Origin: Ferrimicrobium sp.
Lineage (GTDB): Bacteria > Actinomycetota > Acidimicrobiia > Acidimicrobiales > Acidimicrobiaceae
Assembly (NCBI GenBank): GCA_027365375.1
Contig: DAHXNM010000235.1
Location: 1 to 7,100, forward strand
Length of the DNA: 7,100 bases
Reading direction: 5' to 3'
Made by a program: the position numbers and the translations under genes. Below are positions 5,453-7,100 of the stretch, one piece after another. Under the pieces are notes generated by a model. The model searched no databases, had not been told where the DNA came from, and saw only the letters and a program-made list of their open reading frames with translations. The stretch's first letter is position 1; every line of letters starts with the position of its first letter.

Positions 5453-5861
5453 GCATACACGACGTCTGGTGGTTGACGCTTCATGGGTCGTTGTGCGGCG
5501 CCTTGTTAGACCCAGCGTGCCGGTGTCACTCCACGTCCTGTAACCGCGCGTCCTGCGGCAATTATATTGTTGGCTGCATTGGTTGTATGTACACACGAAA
5601 TACAACAAAAGATAGCTTGGCTCTCACAATTTCCGTTGTCCATGTTTCCACACCCAGAGCAACCCAGACTGGTGTACACAGGGCTGACGTTTATGACTTG
5701 TAAGCGCTCCGTGGCAGCAGCAGCCGTACCACTAAGGTGCTGGCGCAACATACCCCAGCTCATATGGCACGAATCGACCTATTGAGTCCCCGGCCCTCCG
5801 TAAAACCCGGGGCGGCCCCGCTTAGACCTCTCCGAATGATGGCTACAATCCGGTCAAGCTC
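5407..5861 (-). pseudogene. tnpB: Decayed 3' part of an IS200/IS605-family tnpB (RNA-guided nuclease)
   Basis: Only about the last 150 codons of a gene that is normally about 370-420 codons can be followed. From 5861 the minus strand reads ELDRIVAIIRRG and on to GLNRSIR (ending about 5769). A frame change follows near 5764-5772. The frame then continues with MSWGMLRQHL from 5763, INVSPVYTS, a zinc-finger-like CSGCG plus CCISC, and NAANNIIAAGRAVTGRG. A TAA sits at 5506-5508, and in-frame reading beyond it gives NAPFIRTGRMSR, ending at TGA 5407-5409 inside the end hairpin. This tail is typical of actinobacterial TnpB. The NADxNAAxNI segment that supplies the last RuvC aspartate is shortened and has no Asp, so the product would be inactive. 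A TAG at 5862-5864 closes the frame upstream, and no N-terminal half or tnpA is visible. Confidence 0.75.
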
Positions 5862-6425
5862 CTAAGGACGCTCAACCGTTCGCCGATTCCTGGTCGAAGT
5901 TGGTGCCGAAACACCACTTATTTCGGAAGACCCAGTTTACGGCCCTCAATCCATCAACTTAAACTCTCCTTACTCCTCGAACACACACTGATACTGAGAC
6001 AAAGGGCTCCCTCCCCTGCAGTCAGTGTGAGCTTGGCTGGAACCGCCAGGGTGATCCCCCAGGATTTGGCCGTCATCAGGGACCGATACGTTTGCGCCAC
6101 GGCAGGCGAGCTTTACCTAGGCAGAGGCTCGATGATCCGCGATCGCATCACGGGAAGCTGTAATCGAACAGGCCGTCTGCTCACTAACGAGAGACTGCAT
6201 GTCGAAGGGAGCTAACGAGTACTACCGACTGGGGAGTGGGGACGGTCAACCATCTGGATTCCGATACAGGTAATTATCAGAAAGACACCACTCGGTCATA
6301 ATGCCTGGTGGACATAAACTCTCGCGAATATCTTCGTAATGACAACACCCTTTCGCCACATAGTGCTAAGTTGTGGAGATACGCCAGGAGATATGTCTGG
6401 TGTTGACCTAGAAGGGGGTAAGCAA
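5862..6425. other. Stretch of 564 bp without a supportable gene
   Basis: Both strands are broken by stops. The longest open stretch is a 62-codon plus-strand frame at 6027-6215 with no recognised motif and no convincing ribosome binding site. An 8-bp inverted repeat, CACACTGA (5984-5991) with TCAGTGTG (6022-6029), has a 30-nt loop. The lost 5' part of tnpB should lie here on the minus strand, but I could not align it. The segment between the relic and the broken exported-protein gene probably consists of decayed mobile or accessory DNA. Confidence 0.5.
6412..6418 (+). promoter_or_regulatory. Ribosome binding site of the broken exported-protein gene
   Basis: AAGGGGG is placed 7 nt before GTG at 6426. 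It points to GTG, and not the ATG at 6439, as the original start, which gives the product a basic N-terminal region suited to a signal peptide. Confidence 0.45.
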
Positions 6426-7024
6426 GTGAAGGTACGAAATGTCATCCGGGGGGGCTGTAGTAGCGGCTAGCGCTGCGTTAGCTAGCCTGGGTGCAGGGAT
6501 GGGGTTGACGGTATCACACTCGTTAGCTGCTGGCACCGGGGCATCGATGAAAACGATTATTACTTCGAGTCTGGGTTATACGTCAGCTACACAGGTTGGT
6601 ATTCCTAGCGAGGTGAGCCCTCAAATTACAGGCATTAAACCGATGAATGCGTCTGGTTGCACCGGCGGCCCTCCTGGCCCGTCAGGGGAGTACGGCTTCT
6701 GTATATCCATCTCAGGATCGGGGACCTATGTAAACTGGATTAGAACATCCGCGTAGGCATACAATGATGGATGTAGCGTCGCTCAGCTTCTGCGGAATGG
6801 GAACGTCATAATGCAAATGCCACAGGAACCCAACACAGTACTGTGTAGGTTCCGGCATATATTGTGGAACAACAGGTACAATGCTGAGCGCCCAGTTTGA
6901 TTTTTATAGCTCTAGTTGGTTCCACGTCGGCGATGTTGTATGCGCACGCTATGTAGGCACGAACGGCACGTTACCATTCAGCGGAAAGCAATTTAGCCCC
7001 GAGGTATGCGAGACTATCGAGTAA
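6426..7024 (+). pseudogene. Broken gene for a small exported cysteine-rich protein of unknown function
   Basis: Three reading frames join into one protein of about 198 residues. From GTG 6426 the first frame reads VKVRNVIR and reaches a run of seven G (6438-6452 region). With one G fewer it continues GAVVAASAALASLGAGMG, a hydrophobic core, then VSHSLAAG, so together this is a convincing signal peptide. The second frame runs through SGCTGGPPGPSG and GFCISISGSGTYVNWIRTSA to a TAG at 6754-6756. It is open again after that stop (AYNDGCSVAQLLRNG) up to about 6830. There one C fewer in a CCC run gives QYCVGSGIYCGTTGT, continuing in the third frame to WFHVGDVVCARYVGTNG and EVCETIE, ending at TAA 7022-7024. 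The mature part would have about seven cysteines, suggesting disulfides outside the cell. An ATG at 6439 gives an intact 105-residue version, which is the alternative reading. The family is not recognised. Confidence 0.55.
6826..6852. repeat. Inverted repeat centred on a 14-bp perfect palindrome
   Basis: ACACAGTACTGTGT (6833-6846) is its own reverse complement. It is flanked by GAACC (6826-6830) and GGTTC (6848-6852), which are also complementary, with a 2-nt versus 1-nt junction. It lies inside the broken exported-protein gene at the place where the frame changes. Without one C of the left arm, both the reading frame and the symmetry improve. It could form a cruciform or bind a dimeric protein, or be coincidence. 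Confidence 0.45.
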
Positions 7025-7100
7025 TCTTGATGCAAATAGAAGAGATCCACCACCCCAATGACTAGCTCACATTGACCTGCGACGAGTGGTTCAGCATAAC
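7025..7100. other. Right-edge stretch with nothing recognised
   Basis: These 76 bases hold no open frame of useful length, no clear hairpin and no promoter that I can support. A 5-bp inverted repeat CAATG/CATTG near 7054-7072 is too short to interpret. Confidence 0.4.

Noticed and set aside
5330..5608. 92-codon minus-strand open frame over the SCO1664 end and the tnpB relic
   Set aside because: It is out of frame with the recognisable TnpB sequence and crosses the end of a real gene on the other strand; its Arg/Thr-rich translation looks like a frame shadow.
5806..5820. GC-rich self-complementary CGGGGCGGCCCCG
   Set aside because: The arms are separated by one base, so no hairpin loop is possible as drawn, and it lies in the decayed tnpB coding sequence.
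6027..6215. 62-codon plus-strand frame MSLAGTARVIPQDL...
   Set aside because: No motif, no convincing ribosome binding site and surrounded by stops; I could not link it to a transposase or any known family.
1..7100. CRISPR array, defence system or other new multi-gene system
   Set aside because: No spaced direct repeats and no effector, toxin or retron-type genes were seen. The intact genes are metabolic or conserved actinobacterial housekeeping types, and the right end is decayed DNA.

Overview
The window looks like a piece of an actinobacterial chromosome of moderate GC content. Three adjacent genes (a histidine phosphatase of the MSMEG_4193 type, a DUF3090 protein and an SCO1664-type kinase-fold protein) form a conserved trio that is largely an actinobacterial signature. 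Together with leaderless-looking promoters, TTG and CTG starts and only moderate GC bias, this suggests an acidimicrobial-type actinobacterium. The lineage is inference from gene content and base composition, not from a marker gene.

Layout. (1) Positions 1-907, minus strand: a PIG-L/LmbE-type deacetylase followed 22 bp later by the N-terminal 54 codons of a PLP-dependent cysteine synthase that runs off the left edge. (2) 908-1185: an intergenic stretch with a perfect 11-bp stem-loop (1046-1072). (3) 1186-1677, minus strand: a small unrecognised membrane protein. (4) 1678-1807: a divergent promoter region. (5) 1808-5371, plus strand: a tight row of genes consisting of a Bcp/PrxQ peroxiredoxin, a possible 28-residue micro-ORF, a thiolase, the histidine phosphatase (apparent CTG start), DUF3090 and SCO1664. 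The last genes have 4-nt and 40-nt overlaps, and the row is probably one transcript. (6) 5404-5861: the decayed 3' part of an IS200/IS605-family tnpB on the minus strand, ending in a well-kept end hairpin 41 nt beyond the SCO1664 stop. (7) 5862-6425: no gene I can support. (8) 6426-7024: a broken gene for a small exported cysteine-rich protein, with two one-base frame changes in homopolymer runs and one in-frame TAG. (9) 7025-7100: nothing recognised.

How the genes may work together. The left half has a low-molecular-weight-thiol flavour: a deacetylase from the family that includes MshB, Mca and BshB, a cysteine synthase, and a thiol peroxidase. As I recall, the phosphatase/DUF3090/SCO1664 trio is often followed in other actinobacteria by mshC of mycothiol synthesis, but here an insertion-element relic sits at that place. 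A functional link is inference. I found no clearly new defence or mobile system. The most useful observations are the CTG start of the phosphatase, the unannotated micro-ORF, the tnpB relic with a retained guide-RNA-type end, and the broken exported-protein gene.
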